Part shown: piece after piece, positions 17,777 through 27,063 of the stretch | How positions within the stretch are numbered: position 1 is the first letter of the stretch | How the letters are laid out: every line of letters begins with the position of its first letter | NCBI RefSeq assembly: GCF_004310295.1 | Contig: NZ_SISB01000005.1 | Location: 124,001-188,000 of the forward strand | DNA length: 64,000 nt | Reading direction: 5' to 3' | Origin: Pseudomonas sp. BGI-2 | Lineage (GTDB): Bacteria > Pseudomonadota > Gammaproteobacteria > Pseudomonadales > Pseudomonadaceae | Program-made: the position numbers and the translations under genes | Notes under the pieces: model-generated | Databases searched by the model: none | What the model saw: only the letters and a program-made list of their open reading frames with translations | Told to the model about the DNA's origin: nothing

Positions 17777-19141
17777 TTAGCGAACCCCCTCCTGACGCAG
17801 TGCAGCGGGTGTGAAATCGCTGGTGGTCGCGGTGAAGCCGAAGTCATATGCCGACTTCTCTTCGTTCTTCATGCCCAGTGCCAGGTAACGGCCCGATTGC
17901 AGGTCGTACAAGGTTTCCAGGGTGTACCACGGCACTTGAACGTTGTAGTAGTTCTGGGAGTGAGCTTCCGCCACCCGCCACAGTTGGTTACGACCGTCGT
18001 AGTGGTCGATCACCGCAGCTTGCCAAGTGTCTTCGTCGATGTAGAAGTCACGTTTGGCGTAGATGTGACGTTGACCTTCCTTCAAGGTGGCAACCACATG
18101 CCAGACCCGGCGCAGCTCATAGCGAGCCAGGTCCTGGTTGATATGACCGGCCTTGATGATGTCGGCGTACTTCAGTTGCGGCGAGTCGAGTTTGTAGCTG
18201 TCGGAGGCAATGTACATCTCTTTCTTGCCTTCGAGTTTCCAGTCGTAGCGATCCGGCGCACCGTTGTACATGTCCAGGTTGTCGGAGGTCCGCAGGCCAT
18301 CCGCCGCAGTACCCGGCCCGTCATAGGACACTTGTGGCGCACGACGCACACGACGTTGACCAGCGTTGTAGACCCACGCCGAACGCGGCTCTTTAACCTG
18401 GTCGAGGGTTTCGTGCACCAGCAGCACACCACCGGCCAGACGTGCCGGCGCGGTCACTTTCTGCTTGAAGTAGAACAGGATGTTGCCCGGGTTCGCCGGA
18501 TCGTAATCCTTCATCTTGTCGCGGAACACGAACTGGTCCTGGAAGTACACCAGGCTGTACGAGCCATTCGGTTGTGGCGTGGCCTGAGTTACCAGGCGGG
18601 TCACGCTGCCACCGCGATAGCGGGTGATGTGGTTCCAGATGACTTCAACGCCGGTCTTCGGGATCGGGAACGGAACTGCGGTTTCGAAGTTTTCCAGGCC
18701 GTTGCCGCCAGACACCAGGTTGGTGCTGGTGGCGTTTTTCTTGATGGAGGCAAACACGGCATCCGGCACGGTGGCGCCGCGATGGGACGGGTAGACCGGG
18801 ATCTTGAAGGTTTCCGGGTAGCGCTTGAACATCGCGTACTGGCCCGGTGCGAGCTTGTCCTTGTACTGGTCGACGTTCTGCGCAGTGATGGTGAACAGCG
18901 GCTTTTCACTAGCGAACGGATCGGACAGGAAGCCTTTGCCGTCGACGTTGCCAGCGTTTTTCGCCATCGGTTTCCAGGCCGGAATAGACCCGTCAGCGTT
19001 GCCCGCCATCTCGGCGCCCATCGGGGTCAGGCTCTTGCCCAATTTGTCCGCTTCGGCGGCAGGCACTGCCGCCATGACGCTGGTCGCCAGCAGCGAAAGC
19101 CCCAGAACACCGGCGTGGAACAGACTCTTGGTTATTTTCAT
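17777..19141 (-). CDS. DUF1329 periplasmic protein
   Basis: 454 residues with a signal peptide (hydrophobic 8-22, cleavage near VMAA-VPAA). The rest matches DUF1329: DKLGKSLTPMGAEMAGNADG near the start and repeated Tyr/Trp-rich strands (LWRVAEAHSQNYYNVQVPWY) near the end. The family is thought to have a LolA/LolB-like lipid-binding fold and is almost always paired with a DUF1302 outer-membrane protein, as here (28 bp downstream). A role in moving a hydrophobic compound across the envelope is an inference. The acyl-CoA ligase close by points to fatty acids or esters. Confidence 0.9.
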   Translation of the reverse strand: MKITKSLFHAGVLGLSLLATSVMAAVPAAEADKLGKSLTPMGAEMAGNADGSIPAWKPMAKNAGNVDGKGFLSDPFASEKPLFTITAQNVDQYKDKLAPGQYAMFKRYPETFKIPVYPSHRGATVPDAVFASIKKNATSTNLVSGGNGLENFETAVPFPIPKTGVEVIWNHITRYRGGSVTRLVTQATPQPNGSYSLVYFQDQFVFRDKMKDYDPANPGNILFYFKQKVTAPARLAGGVLLVHETLDQVKEPRSAWVYNAGQRRVRRAPQVSYDGPGTAADGLRTSDNLDMYNGAPDRYDWKLEGKKEMYIASDSYKLDSPQLKYADIIKAGHINQDLARYELRRVWHVVATLKEGQRHIYAKRDFYIDEDTWQAAVIDHYDGRNQLWRVAEAHSQNYYNVQVPWYTLETLYDLQSGRYLALGMKNEEKSAYDFGFTATTSDFTPAALRQEGVR

Positions 19142-19168
19142 AGGTGTGTTCGTCCTGATAATCAGTGC

Positions 19169-21055
19169 TTAGAAGTTCACGCCGAAGCTGAGCGCAACGA
19201 AGTCGCGGTCATCCACGGTGGTGTACTTGCCGTCGAAGAAGTTGGTGTACGCCAGGCTCGCGGTGTAGGTGTTCTGGTATTCGGCATCAACGCCCAGGCT
19301 GACCGCTTTGCGACCTTCCTCGAAGTTGCCGCCAGGGCCTGGCGAGTAACCGCTGACGTCGTGGGACCAGGCCACGTTCGGCTTGAGGTTCACACCGGCG
19401 AACACGTCGTTGTATTCCCAGATGGCACGACCGCGATAACCCCACGAAGTGGACGTGGTGAAACCTTCGTCGTTGCAGTTGCGGCTGCGGTTGTTGGTCG
19501 CAGTACCCGGGCCGGCGCCGTTGATGGTGCTGGTGTTGAGTGCCACGCACGTATTCACCGTGCCAGTGGCTGGCAATTCACCCGGGCCGTAGACCGGGTC
19601 GCGGCCATAACGAACGTCGGAGGTGCTTTCCAGGCCGCCGACGTGAGTTACGCCCACTTCGCCCACCAGGGTCAAACGGCTTGCGCCCATGACTTGGTCA
19701 AAGAAGTGCGTCAGGGTGGTCTGGAACTGGGTGATTTCTTTACGACGATAGCCGTGCAGATCTTGACCCGGGCCGGCAGAGAGCAGCGAAGCGTTGCCCA
19801 GGGCGCCGCCCAGAGGACGTACACCGGCGAACAGGATGTCGGTGGAGTTGAGCTGCACCGGCGCGTTCGGACGGTAGCTCAGTTCACCGCTCCACGCCGT
19901 ACCGGTAGGCAGGGTGGTGGAGAAGCTCAGGCCGTAGAGGCGAATGTCTTCCGGGTATTCGATGAAGTATTTCGAGTTACCGGCCACCAGCAACGGCGCG
20001 AGTGCGGCGAACGGGCCTGGCAGTGCAGCAGCGGTGTTATAGACCGACTGTGGCGCGCCCGTGGCGCTGAAGATCGGCGCACGGCTGTGGTAGTTCATGA
20101 AGTAGGCACCGAATTCGGTGTCCAGCGGCTCGAACATGTACTTGAGGGACGCGCCCCACTGGCCGCTGTCTCGTGCATCACGGTCCGGGCCACGACGGAC
20201 CAGGACGCCTTCGTCGTTGACATTAACGCCGTTGGCGGCCAACGGCCCCAACGCAACGGCTGGAATCTGCGAGCGCTTGTTCAGCACGCGCAAGTTGGTG
20301 TCGCAACCGTCGGCGACGATGTCCGGTTGAGAAAAGAACGTGCCGCAGTTATCGACAACGGTCTGGTCCCATTCCAGCTGATAGAACGCTTCAGCCGACA
20401 GGTTTTCGGTCAGGCTCTGGGACACATAGAACATGTTGACCGGGATCAGGCCTTCCTTGATCTCGGCACCCGGACGACGGAACGCGGACACGTCGATCGG
20501 GTTGATTGAGTTGATGCCGCCGCCGATGAAGGTACTTTCACCCCAGCTCACTACCTGCTTGCCCAGACGCACGGAACCCGGCTGATCGGCAACGGAGTAG
20601 TTGTGGTAGACGAAGGCGTCGAGGATCTGACCGCCGGCGGACTTGGCGCCTTCCTTGCGGTTGCTGTCGCTGATGTCCTTGAACGGACGGCTTTCGTCCT
20701 TCAGTTCAAAGTCGTACCAGTATTTTCCACGGACGAAAACGCCGGTGTCGCCATATTTCAATTCAAGGTCATGGATGCCCTTGAAGATCTTCGAGAAGGT
20801 TTTACCGCTCTCGAAATTCAAGTGACCGTCATCGGAGGTCTGGGACAGACCGCGGCCACCGTTGTTGACGCCGATGAGGTTCTTGTTGGCGCTCTCGGTC
20901 GACCAACTGGCACCGATCGACAGGGAAGAGTCGAACTGACCTTCGATTTCACCAACGTTGAAACTGACGCCGAATGCAGGCCCGGCGAGCGAAGAGGCGA
21001 GACTGACCGCCAGGGGCAATTTCGCCCGGCGCCAGAACTTGTTTACTGATGTCAT
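19169..21055 (-). CDS. DUF1302 outer-membrane beta-barrel protein
   Basis: 628 residues starting MTSVNKFWRRAKLP, with a signal peptide cleaved near AFG-VSF (about 29). The mature part has alternating polar/aromatic beta strands throughout and ends in the terminal Phe typical of Omp85-inserted barrels (SFGVNF). The ATG has a GGAG ribosome site; the 85-residue upstream extension in frame runs through the intergenic region and is not protein-like. Partner of the DUF1329 gene. In P. putida I recall the same set PP_0763 (ligase) to PP_0767 (LuxR). The cargo is unknown. Confidence 0.9.
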   Translation of the reverse strand: MTSVNKFWRRAKLPLAVSLASSLAGPAFGVSFNVGEIEGQFDSSLSIGASWSTESANKNLIGVNNGGRGLSQTSDDGHLNFESGKTFSKIFKGIHDLELKYGDTGVFVRGKYWYDFELKDESRPFKDISDSNRKEGAKSAGGQILDAFVYHNYSVADQPGSVRLGKQVVSWGESTFIGGGINSINPIDVSAFRRPGAEIKEGLIPVNMFYVSQSLTENLSAEAFYQLEWDQTVVDNCGTFFSQPDIVADGCDTNLRVLNKRSQIPAVALGPLAANGVNVNDEGVLVRRGPDRDARDSGQWGASLKYMFEPLDTEFGAYFMNYHSRAPIFSATGAPQSVYNTAAALPGPFAALAPLLVAGNSKYFIEYPEDIRLYGLSFSTTLPTGTAWSGELSYRPNAPVQLNSTDILFAGVRPLGGALGNASLLSAGPGQDLHGYRRKEITQFQTTLTHFFDQVMGASRLTLVGEVGVTHVGGLESTSDVRYGRDPVYGPGELPATGTVNTCVALNTSTINGAGPGTATNNRSRNCNDEGFTTSTSWGYRGRAIWEYNDVFAGVNLKPNVAWSHDVSGYSPGPGGNFEEGRKAVSLGVDAEYQNTYTASLAYTNFFDGKYTTVDDRDFVALSFGVNF

Positions 21056-21392
21056 CGACGCTACTCCATGTGCATTATTGTTATGGCAGTTAGCACTTCT
21101 AAAAACGTTGTGGGTGACGAGGAGCCAAGGCGTCCCGAAGTCACTCCAAAATTGCATCGCCCCGTTTTGTGCGTTTGCTCCGTTCTTAAAAATCCTTGAG
21201 CGGACTATAGCCAGCAGGTAGTAGAGCTTGATCCCTCTAAAGTGTGATTTGCAGCTGCCGGCCACTCTGGAACAGTCCTTTCGCCAGTCCGACGCATGTC
21301 GGCACCGCAAGGATGGCTGAAAATTCGGATTTCACAAGCCAAGCGCTTGCTTGGTGGGGCTGGCGTGCCCTTTTGGGCACGCCAGAAGGCGC
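21056..21392. other. 337-bp intergenic region between acyl-CoA ligase and DUF1302 genes
   Basis: No coding sequence. Just after the ligase stop there is a strong stem, TGGCGTGCCC/GGGCACGCCA with a TTTT loop (21359-21385), followed by a second stem CCAAGC/GCTTGG (21337-21352); neither has a U-run, so they look like rho-dependent or mRNA-stabilising ends. The remaining 250 bp should hold the promoter and LuxR-regulator site of the DUF1302 gene, but I found no convincing -35/-10 pair. Confidence 0.6.
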
Positions 21393-23075
21393 TTAAAGTG
21401 TCGAAAGGAAGGTGCTGTTGTTGGCCTGCCATTCAGTAATGTCGAGGCGGATACGCTTCTTGTCGAGCTTGCCGACACTGGTCTTGGGAATTTCAGTAAC
21501 AAGGGCGATCTGACTCGGGATCGCCCACTTGCTCAGGTGGCCCAATTCCACGAATGGCTTGAGGTGTTCCTTGAGCTCTTTAGCCCCGATCTCATGCCCT
21601 TCGCGGATCACCAACAGCGCAAACGGGCGCTCGCCCCACTGTGGATCGGCGATACCCACCACTGCTACTTCGCGTACCGCCACGTGGCGACTGATCAGAT
21701 CTTCGAGGTCCAGAGAGGAGATCCACTCCCCACCGGTCTTGATCACGTCTTTGATGCGATCGCGTATGTCGATCACGCCCATGCTGTCCAGCGTCGCCAC
21801 GTCGCCGGTGTGCAGCCAGCCCCCGGCCCAGAGCTCGGCGCCCTTCTGCGGCTCGTTGAAGTAGCCCTCGGTGAGCCACGGCGCACGCAGCACCAGTTCG
21901 CCCTGACTCTCGCCATCGGCGGGCAGGAAGTTGCCATCGGTATCGACGATCGCTGCCTCCACCAAAGGCCCCGGTACGCCGGCCTTGATGCGATACGTGG
22001 TGCGTTCGTCTTCGGTGCCGGCCATCAACTCGTCGTTGAGGTGCGCGCACGAGATCAGCGGTCCGGTTTCCGACATGCCATAAGCGGCGGTCAACTGAAT
22101 GCCGTTGGCCTTGGCGGCTTCGTACAACGTGCGGTTCAACGCACTGCCCCCGATCACAATTTTCCAGCCATCAAAGTCAGTGATTTGCGCGGCTTTGGAG
22201 TTAAGGATCATTTGCAGAATGGTTGGTACGCAATGGGAAAAGGTGACCTTCTCCTTGCGCCACAGCTCCACCAGGTATTCCGGGTCGTAACGACCGGGAT
22301 AAACCTGCTTGAGCCCGAGCATGGTTGCCACATACGGCAAGCCCCAGGCGTGCACGTGGAACATCGGCGTGATCGGCATGTACACGTCGTTGGTGCCCAG
22401 CAGGCGCACGCTGTCGATGGCGCCCATGATGGTCGACACGCCCATGGTGTGAAGCACCAGTTGCCGATGGGTGAAGTACACACCTTTAGGATTACCGGTG
22501 GTGCCCGTGGTGTAGAACGTGGTCGCGACCGAGTTTTCGTCGAAATCCTGGAAGTCGTATTGCGTGCTCGCGGCTGCCAGCAACTGCTCGTATTCGCCCA
22601 CCAGATTCGGCAAGTCGGCAGTTTTTTCCGGCAGATCAGTCAGCAGCAGGGTTTTCTCGACCGTGGTCAGGTGCCCGGCAATCGCCTGGTACAGCCCGAC
22701 GAACTCGCTGTTGACCAGCACGAAGCGGTCCTCGGCGTGGTTCATGGTGTAGAGGATCTGTTCGGGAGACAGGCGCACGTTGATGGTGTGAATCACCGCA
22801 CCGATCATCGGGATGGCGAACATGCATTCCAGATACCGGTGGCTATCCCAGTCCATCACCGCCACGGTATCGCCGGCCTTGACGCCAGCTTGCGTGAGCA
22901 CGTTGGCCAGCCGCGCGACCCGCTCGATCAGGGTCGGATAGCTGTAGCGCAACTGGTCGCGGTAAATGATCTCGCGGGTTTTCTCGTAACGAGCGCCAGA
23001 CATCAGCAGCCGTTTGATCAGCAGCGGATACTGGTAAGCGCCTTCGGCTGGGGGGATAACGCGAGTCTGCAACAT
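21393..23075 (-). CDS. Medium/long-chain fatty acid-CoA ligase (AlkK-like)
   Basis: 560-residue AMP-forming acyl-CoA synthetase. Motifs: the P-loop YTTGTTGNPKGVYFTHRQ (about residue 175), the adenylate-binding TGDVATLDSMGVIDIRDRIK (about 415) and the C-terminal catalytic Lys in SVGKLDKKRIR. The opening (MLQTRVIPPAEGAYQYPLLI) and overall length resemble the AlkK group acting on medium-chain acids. Linked to the DUF1302-DUF1329-LuxR set in the same orientation, suggesting uptake followed by activation. Exact chain length is not readable. Confidence 0.9.
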   Translation of the reverse strand: MLQTRVIPPAEGAYQYPLLIKRLLMSGARYEKTREIIYRDQLRYSYPTLIERVARLANVLTQAGVKAGDTVAVMDWDSHRYLECMFAIPMIGAVIHTINVRLSPEQILYTMNHAEDRFVLVNSEFVGLYQAIAGHLTTVEKTLLLTDLPEKTADLPNLVGEYEQLLAAASTQYDFQDFDENSVATTFYTTGTTGNPKGVYFTHRQLVLHTMGVSTIMGAIDSVRLLGTNDVYMPITPMFHVHAWGLPYVATMLGLKQVYPGRYDPEYLVELWRKEKVTFSHCVPTILQMILNSKAAQITDFDGWKIVIGGSALNRTLYEAAKANGIQLTAAYGMSETGPLISCAHLNDELMAGTEDERTTYRIKAGVPGPLVEAAIVDTDGNFLPADGESQGELVLRAPWLTEGYFNEPQKGAELWAGGWLHTGDVATLDSMGVIDIRDRIKDVIKTGGEWISSLDLEDLISRHVAVREVAVVGIADPQWGERPFALLVIREGHEIGAKELKEHLKPFVELGHLSKWAIPSQIALVTEIPKTSVGKLDKKRIRLDITEWQANNSTFLSTL

Positions 23076-23238
23076 AAGAATCCCTTTTCTGACTGCACGG
23101 TGTTGGCTTTAAGAGGTAACCACTCTAGAACCCTTATACGCCGGCCAAATCAGCCAAAGGAATGATTTGCAGAGCCGTACAAATGCTAGCTTTGCGCCAG
23201 CATTTGCGGGAAATCGTTATCTGTCGGGCACTGCGCGA

Positions 23239-23868
23239 TCAATGCGCCTCGGTAAACGCGAGTTTCACGCCGATGGCGATCAGCACCACACCCATGGTCC
23301 GGTCGAACCAGTGGCCCATGCGGGCGAAACCGGCACGCACGCGTTGCTGACTGAACAGTCGCGCCACCAGGCAGAACCATACGGCCGTCGCCACTGCGAG
23401 ATAGATTCCGTAGCTCGCTTGTACCGCCAGCGGCGTGTGCGGGTTGATCACCACGGTGAACAACGACAGGAAGAACAGCGTGGCTTTCGGGTTCAGGCCG
23501 TTGGTCACGAAACCTGAGGTGAAGGCGCCGCGCGGCGTGCGTTCGCCAGCTTCTTTGTGCAGATCGTCGGCAACCGGTTTGGCCGGTTGAGCGCGCAAGG
23601 CCTTGTAGCCGATGTACAGCAAGTAAGCGGCAGCCGCCCATTTCAAGGCGTTGAACAGCACGATCGACTGCGACACGATCAGGCCGATGCCGAGCAACGA
23701 ATAACCGACGTGCAGGAAAATCGCGGTACCGACGCCCAGCGCTGTCCAGGTTCCGGCGCGACGGCCGTGAGTCACGCTCTCACGTACCACCACGGCGAAA
23801 TCCGGGCCGGGGCTGGCGACGGCGAGCAAGTGAATCAGGGCAACGGTCAAGAACTCTGTCCAGTACAT
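23239..23868 (-). CDS. LysE/RhtB-family amino-acid exporter
   Basis: 209 residues with about six membrane helices; the N-terminal AVASPGPDFAVVVRESVTHG is the family signature (conserved PGP before helix 2). Family members export homoserine, threonine, lysine or related compounds by proton exchange. Monocistronic, followed upstream by a REP pair. The substrate cannot be assigned. Confidence 0.92.
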   Translation of the reverse strand: MYWTEFLTVALIHLLAVASPGPDFAVVVRESVTHGRRAGTWTALGVGTAIFLHVGYSLLGIGLIVSQSIVLFNALKWAAAAYLLYIGYKALRAQPAKPVADDLHKEAGERTPRGAFTSGFVTNGLNPKATLFFLSLFTVVINPHTPLAVQASYGIYLAVATAVWFCLVARLFSQQRVRAGFARMGHWFDRTMGVVLIAIGVKLAFTEAH

Positions 23869-23918
23869 GGGGGCTCCTCTGGGGCAGATCGGTCTAATTG
23901 AAATTTACAAGGTCTCCC

Positions 23919-24012
23919 CCTGTGGGAGCGGGCTTGCTCGCGAAGAGGAAGTGTCAGTCAACATCTTTGTTACCTGACACGCCGCCTTCGCGAGCAAGCC
24001 CGCTCCCACAGG
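23919..24012. repeat. REP doublet, GTGGGAGCGGGCTTGCTCGCGA family
   Basis: Two near-perfect inverted units (TGTGGGAGCGGGCTTGCTCG and CGAGCAAGCCCGCTCCCACA) around about 45 bp. Here it lies between divergent genes, so it is not a 3'-end element. Confidence 0.92.
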
Positions 24013-24105
24013 TTCAGCTTCCAGCCTGGCAATGGGTAACCATTTGTTTCATCTGGTAGGCTCGGCAGATTACGCCTTCAGTTCAATGCACAAAAGGTAC
24101 AGTTG

Positions 24106-25071
24106 ATGACGAACTCTCGCCGCGCCGTTTTCCTCGACCATCCGTCGCTGGATTTGGGCGATCTCGACCTCAGCCCGTTGCGCGACTGCTTTGACGACTT
24201 GCAACTGTTCGCACAAACCGCGCCGGAGCAGGTGATCGAACGCCTCAAAAGCGCCACCGTGGCCATCAGCAACAAGATCCTGATCGACGCCGCCGCCATC
24301 GCTGCCAGCCCGGACCTGAAGCTGATTTTGATCACCGCCACCGGCACCAATAACGTCGACCTCGCGGCCGCTCGCGCCCACGGCATCACGGTCTGCAACT
24401 GCCAGGGTTACGGCACGCCGTCGGTGGCGCAGCACACGATCATGTTGCTGCTCAACCTGGCTACGCGTCTGGCCGATTATCAGAAAGCCGTCGGTGAAGG
24501 CCGCTGGCAGCAAGCGAAGCAGTTCTGCCTGCTGGATTACCCGATTGTCGAACTCGAGGGAAAAACCCTCGGCCTGCTCGGCCATGGCGAATTGGGTGGC
24601 GCGGTCGCGCGGCTGGCTGAAGCGTTCGGTATGCGCGTGCTGCTGGGCCAGATTCCGGGGCGCCCTGCCCGGCCGGATCGTTTGCCGCTGGATGAACTGC
24701 TGCCGCAAGTTGACGCCCTCACCTTGCATTGCCCACTCAACGAGCACACCCGCCACTTCATCGGTGCCCGAGAACTGGCCTCAATGAAACCCGGCGCTTT
24801 CGTGGTCAACACCGCACGCGGTGGTTTGATCGATGAACAGGCGCTGGTCGATGCCTTGCGCAACGGTCATCTGGGCGGCGCGGCCACCGATGTGCTGAGC
24901 GTCGAGCCACCGAACGCCGGCAATCCATTGCTGGCCGATGACATCCCACGGCTGATCGTCACGCCGCACAACGCCTGGGGCAGTCGCGAGGCGCGGCAGC
25001 GGATCGTCGGTCAGTTGACCGAAAACGCGCAGGGCTACTTCAGCGGTAAAGCGCTGCGGGTCGTCAGTTGA
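24106..25071 (+). CDS. D-2-hydroxyacid dehydrogenase (glycerate dehydrogenase-like)
   Basis: 321 residues of the NAD(P)-dependent D-isomer hydroxyacid dehydrogenase family. The nucleotide fold motif is GLLGHGELGG (about 155) and the catalytic Arg, Glu and His are in NTARGGLIDEQAL and VTPHNAWGS. Closest in feel to hydroxypyruvate reductases. I use the ATG at 24106 (AAGGT ribosome site) rather than the in-frame TTG before it. RsmC follows 33 bp downstream, possibly cotranscribed. Confidence 0.9.
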   Translation: MTNSRRAVFLDHPSLDLGDLDLSPLRDCFDDLQLFAQTAPEQVIERLKSATVAISNKILIDAAAIAASPDLKLILITATGTNNVDLAAARAHGITVCNCQGYGTPSVAQHTIMLLLNLATRLADYQKAVGEGRWQQAKQFCLLDYPIVELEGKTLGLLGHGELGGAVARLAEAFGMRVLLGQIPGRPARPDRLPLDELLPQVDALTLHCPLNEHTRHFIGARELASMKPGAFVVNTARGGLIDEQALVDALRNGHLGGAATDVLSVEPPNAGNPLLADDIPRLIVTPHNAWGSREARQRIVGQLTENAQGYFSGKALRVVS

Positions 25072-25104
25072 TAGACTGCGGCACTTTTTTTCACAGGAGC
25101 AGTT

Positions 25105-26103
25105 ATGGATCCGCGCAGTGAAGTACTGCTTCGTCAGGCCGAGTTATTCCAGGGTTCGGTGCTGTTGGCCGGTTTGCCCGCCGACGACTTGCTGGGCCGC
25201 CTGCCCGATGCCCACGGCTGGTGCTGGCACGCCGGCGATCAAGCTGCGCTGGACGCGCGTTTTGCCGAGCGCAGCCATTTTGGTGTGAACGCGCCCGAGC
25301 GTGAGTTCGAGACAGCCGTGGTGTTTTTGCCCAAGTCCAAGGACCTGACCGACTACATCCTCAACGCCCTCGCCTCGCGCCTGGCCGGTCGCGAGTTGTA
25401 CCTGGTGGGTGAAAAACGCAGCGGCATAGAAGGCGCGGCCAAGCAACTGAACCCGTTCGGCAAGCCACGCAAGCTCGACAGCGCGCGGCATTGCCAGCTC
25501 TGGCTGGTTACCGTGGCCAACGCGCCAGAAGCCAAGTCGCTGGAAAGCCTGGCCCAGACGTATGAGTTGCCGCTGGCCGAAGGTCCGCTGAAAGTCATCA
25601 GCCTGCCGGGCGTGTTCAGCCACGGTCGGCTGGATCGTGGCAGCGCGCTGCTTCTGGAGCATCTGGACAAGTTGCCGAGCGGCCACTTGCTCGACTTCGG
25701 TTGCGGTGCGGGCGTGTTGGGCGCCGCCGTGAAACGCCGTTATCCACACAATCAGGTCACTTTGCTGGACGTGGATGCGTTTGCAGCAGCCAGCAGTCGC
25801 CTGACACTGGCCGCCAATGGCCTGGAAGCCGACGTGATAACCGGTGACGGCATCGATGCGGCACCGATGGGTTTGAGTGCAATTCTGAGCAATCCACCGT
25901 TCCATGTCGGCGTCCATACCGATTACTTCGCAACCGAGAATTTGCTGCGAAAAGCAGCCAAACATCTGAAAAACGGCGGCGAATTGCGCTTGGTAGCGAA
26001 CAGTTTCCTGAAGTACCAACCGCTGATCGAAGAGCACTTGGGCGTGTGCGCGATCAAGGCTGAAGGACAGGGTTTCAGGATTTACCGGGCCAAGCGTGGA
26101 TAA
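25105..26103 (+). CDS. rsmC: 16S rRNA (guanine-1207-N2)-methyltransferase RsmC
   Basis: 332 residues in two methyltransferase-like halves: a degenerate N-terminal domain ([17 protein letters not shown] region) and an active C-terminal one with SAM motif [13 protein letters not shown] (about 194) and catalytic NPPFH (about 262). This two-domain plan is specific to RsmC/RlmG; the N-terminal features fit RsmC. Good AGGAG ribosome site. Confidence 0.92.
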   Translation: MDPRSEVLLRQAELFQGSVLLAGLPADDLLGRLPDAHGWCWHAGDQAALDARFAERSHFGVNAPEREFETAVVFLPKSKDLTDYILNALASRLAGRELYLVGEKRSGIEGAAKQLNPFGKPRKLDSARHCQLWLVTVANAPEAKSLESLAQTYELPLAEGPLKVISLPGVFSHGRLDRGSALLLEHLDKLPSGHLLDFGCGAGVLGAAVKRRYPHNQVTLLDVDAFAAASSRLTLAANGLEADVITGDGIDAAPMGLSAILSNPPFHVGVHTDYFATENLLRKAAKHLKNGGELRLVANSFLKYQPLIEEHLGVCAIKAEGQGFRIYRAKRG

Positions 26104-26150
26104 AACTTTCTGCTTGCCCAATCGGATTTGCCTAGGCAGAATCCGCTCCG

Positions 26151-26347
26151 TCCTAGGGGAGTAGTCTCCCACGAGCGTCATGCTCGTCCGGCATACGTCA
26201 ACATACTTGGTCAACAGACCATGGCGTATGCGACCCAAGCGTCCGCATCAGACGGATCGCAGGGTTTGACAAGACCTATGACACGAACACCTTACCCGGG
26301 GCGGGAAGGCTGTACGTGTCATAGCCGTGTCGACCCGCCCCTTAGGA
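26151..26347 (+). promoter_or_regulatory. yybP-ykoY manganese riboswitch
   Basis: The conserved 5' loop GGGGAGTAG (26156-26164) and 3' loop ACCCGGGGCGGGAAGGCTGT (26293-26312) of the yybP-ykoY class are both present. Outer helix P1 pairs TCCTAGGGG with CCCCTTAGGA, and a perfect ten-pair stem CTATGACACG/CGTGTCATAG encloses the 3' loop. It directly precedes a GDT1/TMEM165-type gene, a known target of this Mn2+-sensing class. The ribosome site AGGA lies in the 3' strand of P1, so control is probably translational. Between the two loops there is a long accessory arm. Confidence 0.9.
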
Positions 26348-26356
26348 AAATCCCTG

Positions 26357-26941
26357 ATGCTGGACTCTCTGCTCGTTCCCACCGCAATCGTTGCCTTGGC
26401 CGAAATCGGCGACAAAACGCAACTGCTCGCGCTCATTCTCGCTGCCCGCTTTCGCAAACCCTGGCCGATCATTGCCGGCATCGTCGCCGCGACCCTGGCC
26501 AACCACGCGGCAGCCGGCGCAGTAGGTGCCTGGTTCGGGAGTTTCTTCTCGGATGCAGTGTTGCACTGGATCCTCGCAGCGAGCTTCGCCGCGACCGCGC
26601 TGTGGACCCTGGTGCCGGACAAGATGGACGACGATGAAGCCAGCACCGCCCGCAAGTTCGGGCCGTTCCTGACCACGCTGATTGCGTTTTTCCTGGCCGA
26701 AATGGGCGACAAAACCCAGGTCGCCACGGTGATGCTCGCCGCGCAATACCCGGAACTGTGGCTGGTGATCATCGGCACCACCGCCGGGATGTTGATTGCC
26801 AACGTGCCCGTGGTGTTGGCGGGTAACTTTGCGGCGGACAAATTGCCGCTCACCCTGATCCGTCGCCTGGCGGCGTCGGCGTTCTTTATCCTGGCGATTG
26901 TGGCGGTGTACAAGGCGATGCAGAGCAGTGGGTGGGTTTGA
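26357..26941 (+). CDS. GDT1/TMEM165 family cation transporter (probable Mn2+ exporter)
   Basis: 194 residues, six or seven membrane helices arranged as two homologous halves, each with the family motif: AEIGDKTQLLAL (about 14-25) and AEMGDKTQVATV (about 115-126). Bacterial relatives such as MneA/MnX export manganese or calcium. The riboswitch upstream supports manganese. The start is the ATG nine bases after AGGA; an earlier in-frame ATG lies inside the riboswitch and is unlikely. Confidence 0.93.
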   Translation: MLDSLLVPTAIVALAEIGDKTQLLALILAARFRKPWPIIAGIVAATLANHAAAGAVGAWFGSFFSDAVLHWILAASFAATALWTLVPDKMDDDEASTARKFGPFLTTLIAFFLAEMGDKTQVATVMLAAQYPELWLVIIGTTAGMLIANVPVVLAGNFAADKLPLTLIRRLAASAFFILAIVAVYKAMQSSGWV

Positions 26942-26971
26942 CGCGGTAGGTCGTTAGACCGCGTTATCGTT

Positions 26972-27038
26972 CTTCGCGGGCAAGCCACGCCCCTACAGGG
27001 ATGCGCTGAACTGTAGGAGCGAGGCTTGCCCGCGAAGG
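26972..27038. repeat. REP doublet, TTCGCGGGCAAGCC family
   Basis: TTCGCGGGCAAGCCACGCCCCTACAG and inverted CTGTAGGAGCGAGGCTTGCCCGCGAA about 12 bp apart, in the convergent gap between the transporter and the M48 protease gene. Confidence 0.9.
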
Positions 27039-27063
27039 CATCAGCAGCCTCACTGCATGACTA

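Noticed and set aside
17702..20509. 935-codon open frame on the plus strand opposite DUF1329/DUF1302
   Set aside because: It is the antisense shadow of two genes with signal peptides and conserved family features; composition is rich in Val/Arg/His/Gln as expected of reverse-complement high-GC codons, and it crosses the gap between both genes.
21351..23165. 604-codon open frame opposite the acyl-CoA ligase
   Set aside because: Antisense shadow of a gene with all AMP-binding motifs; no start signal or family resemblance.
26951..27050. Inverted repeats as CRISPR or transposon ends
   Set aside because: No regular direct repeats with unique spacers and no transposase; sequence and placement are those of REP doublets.
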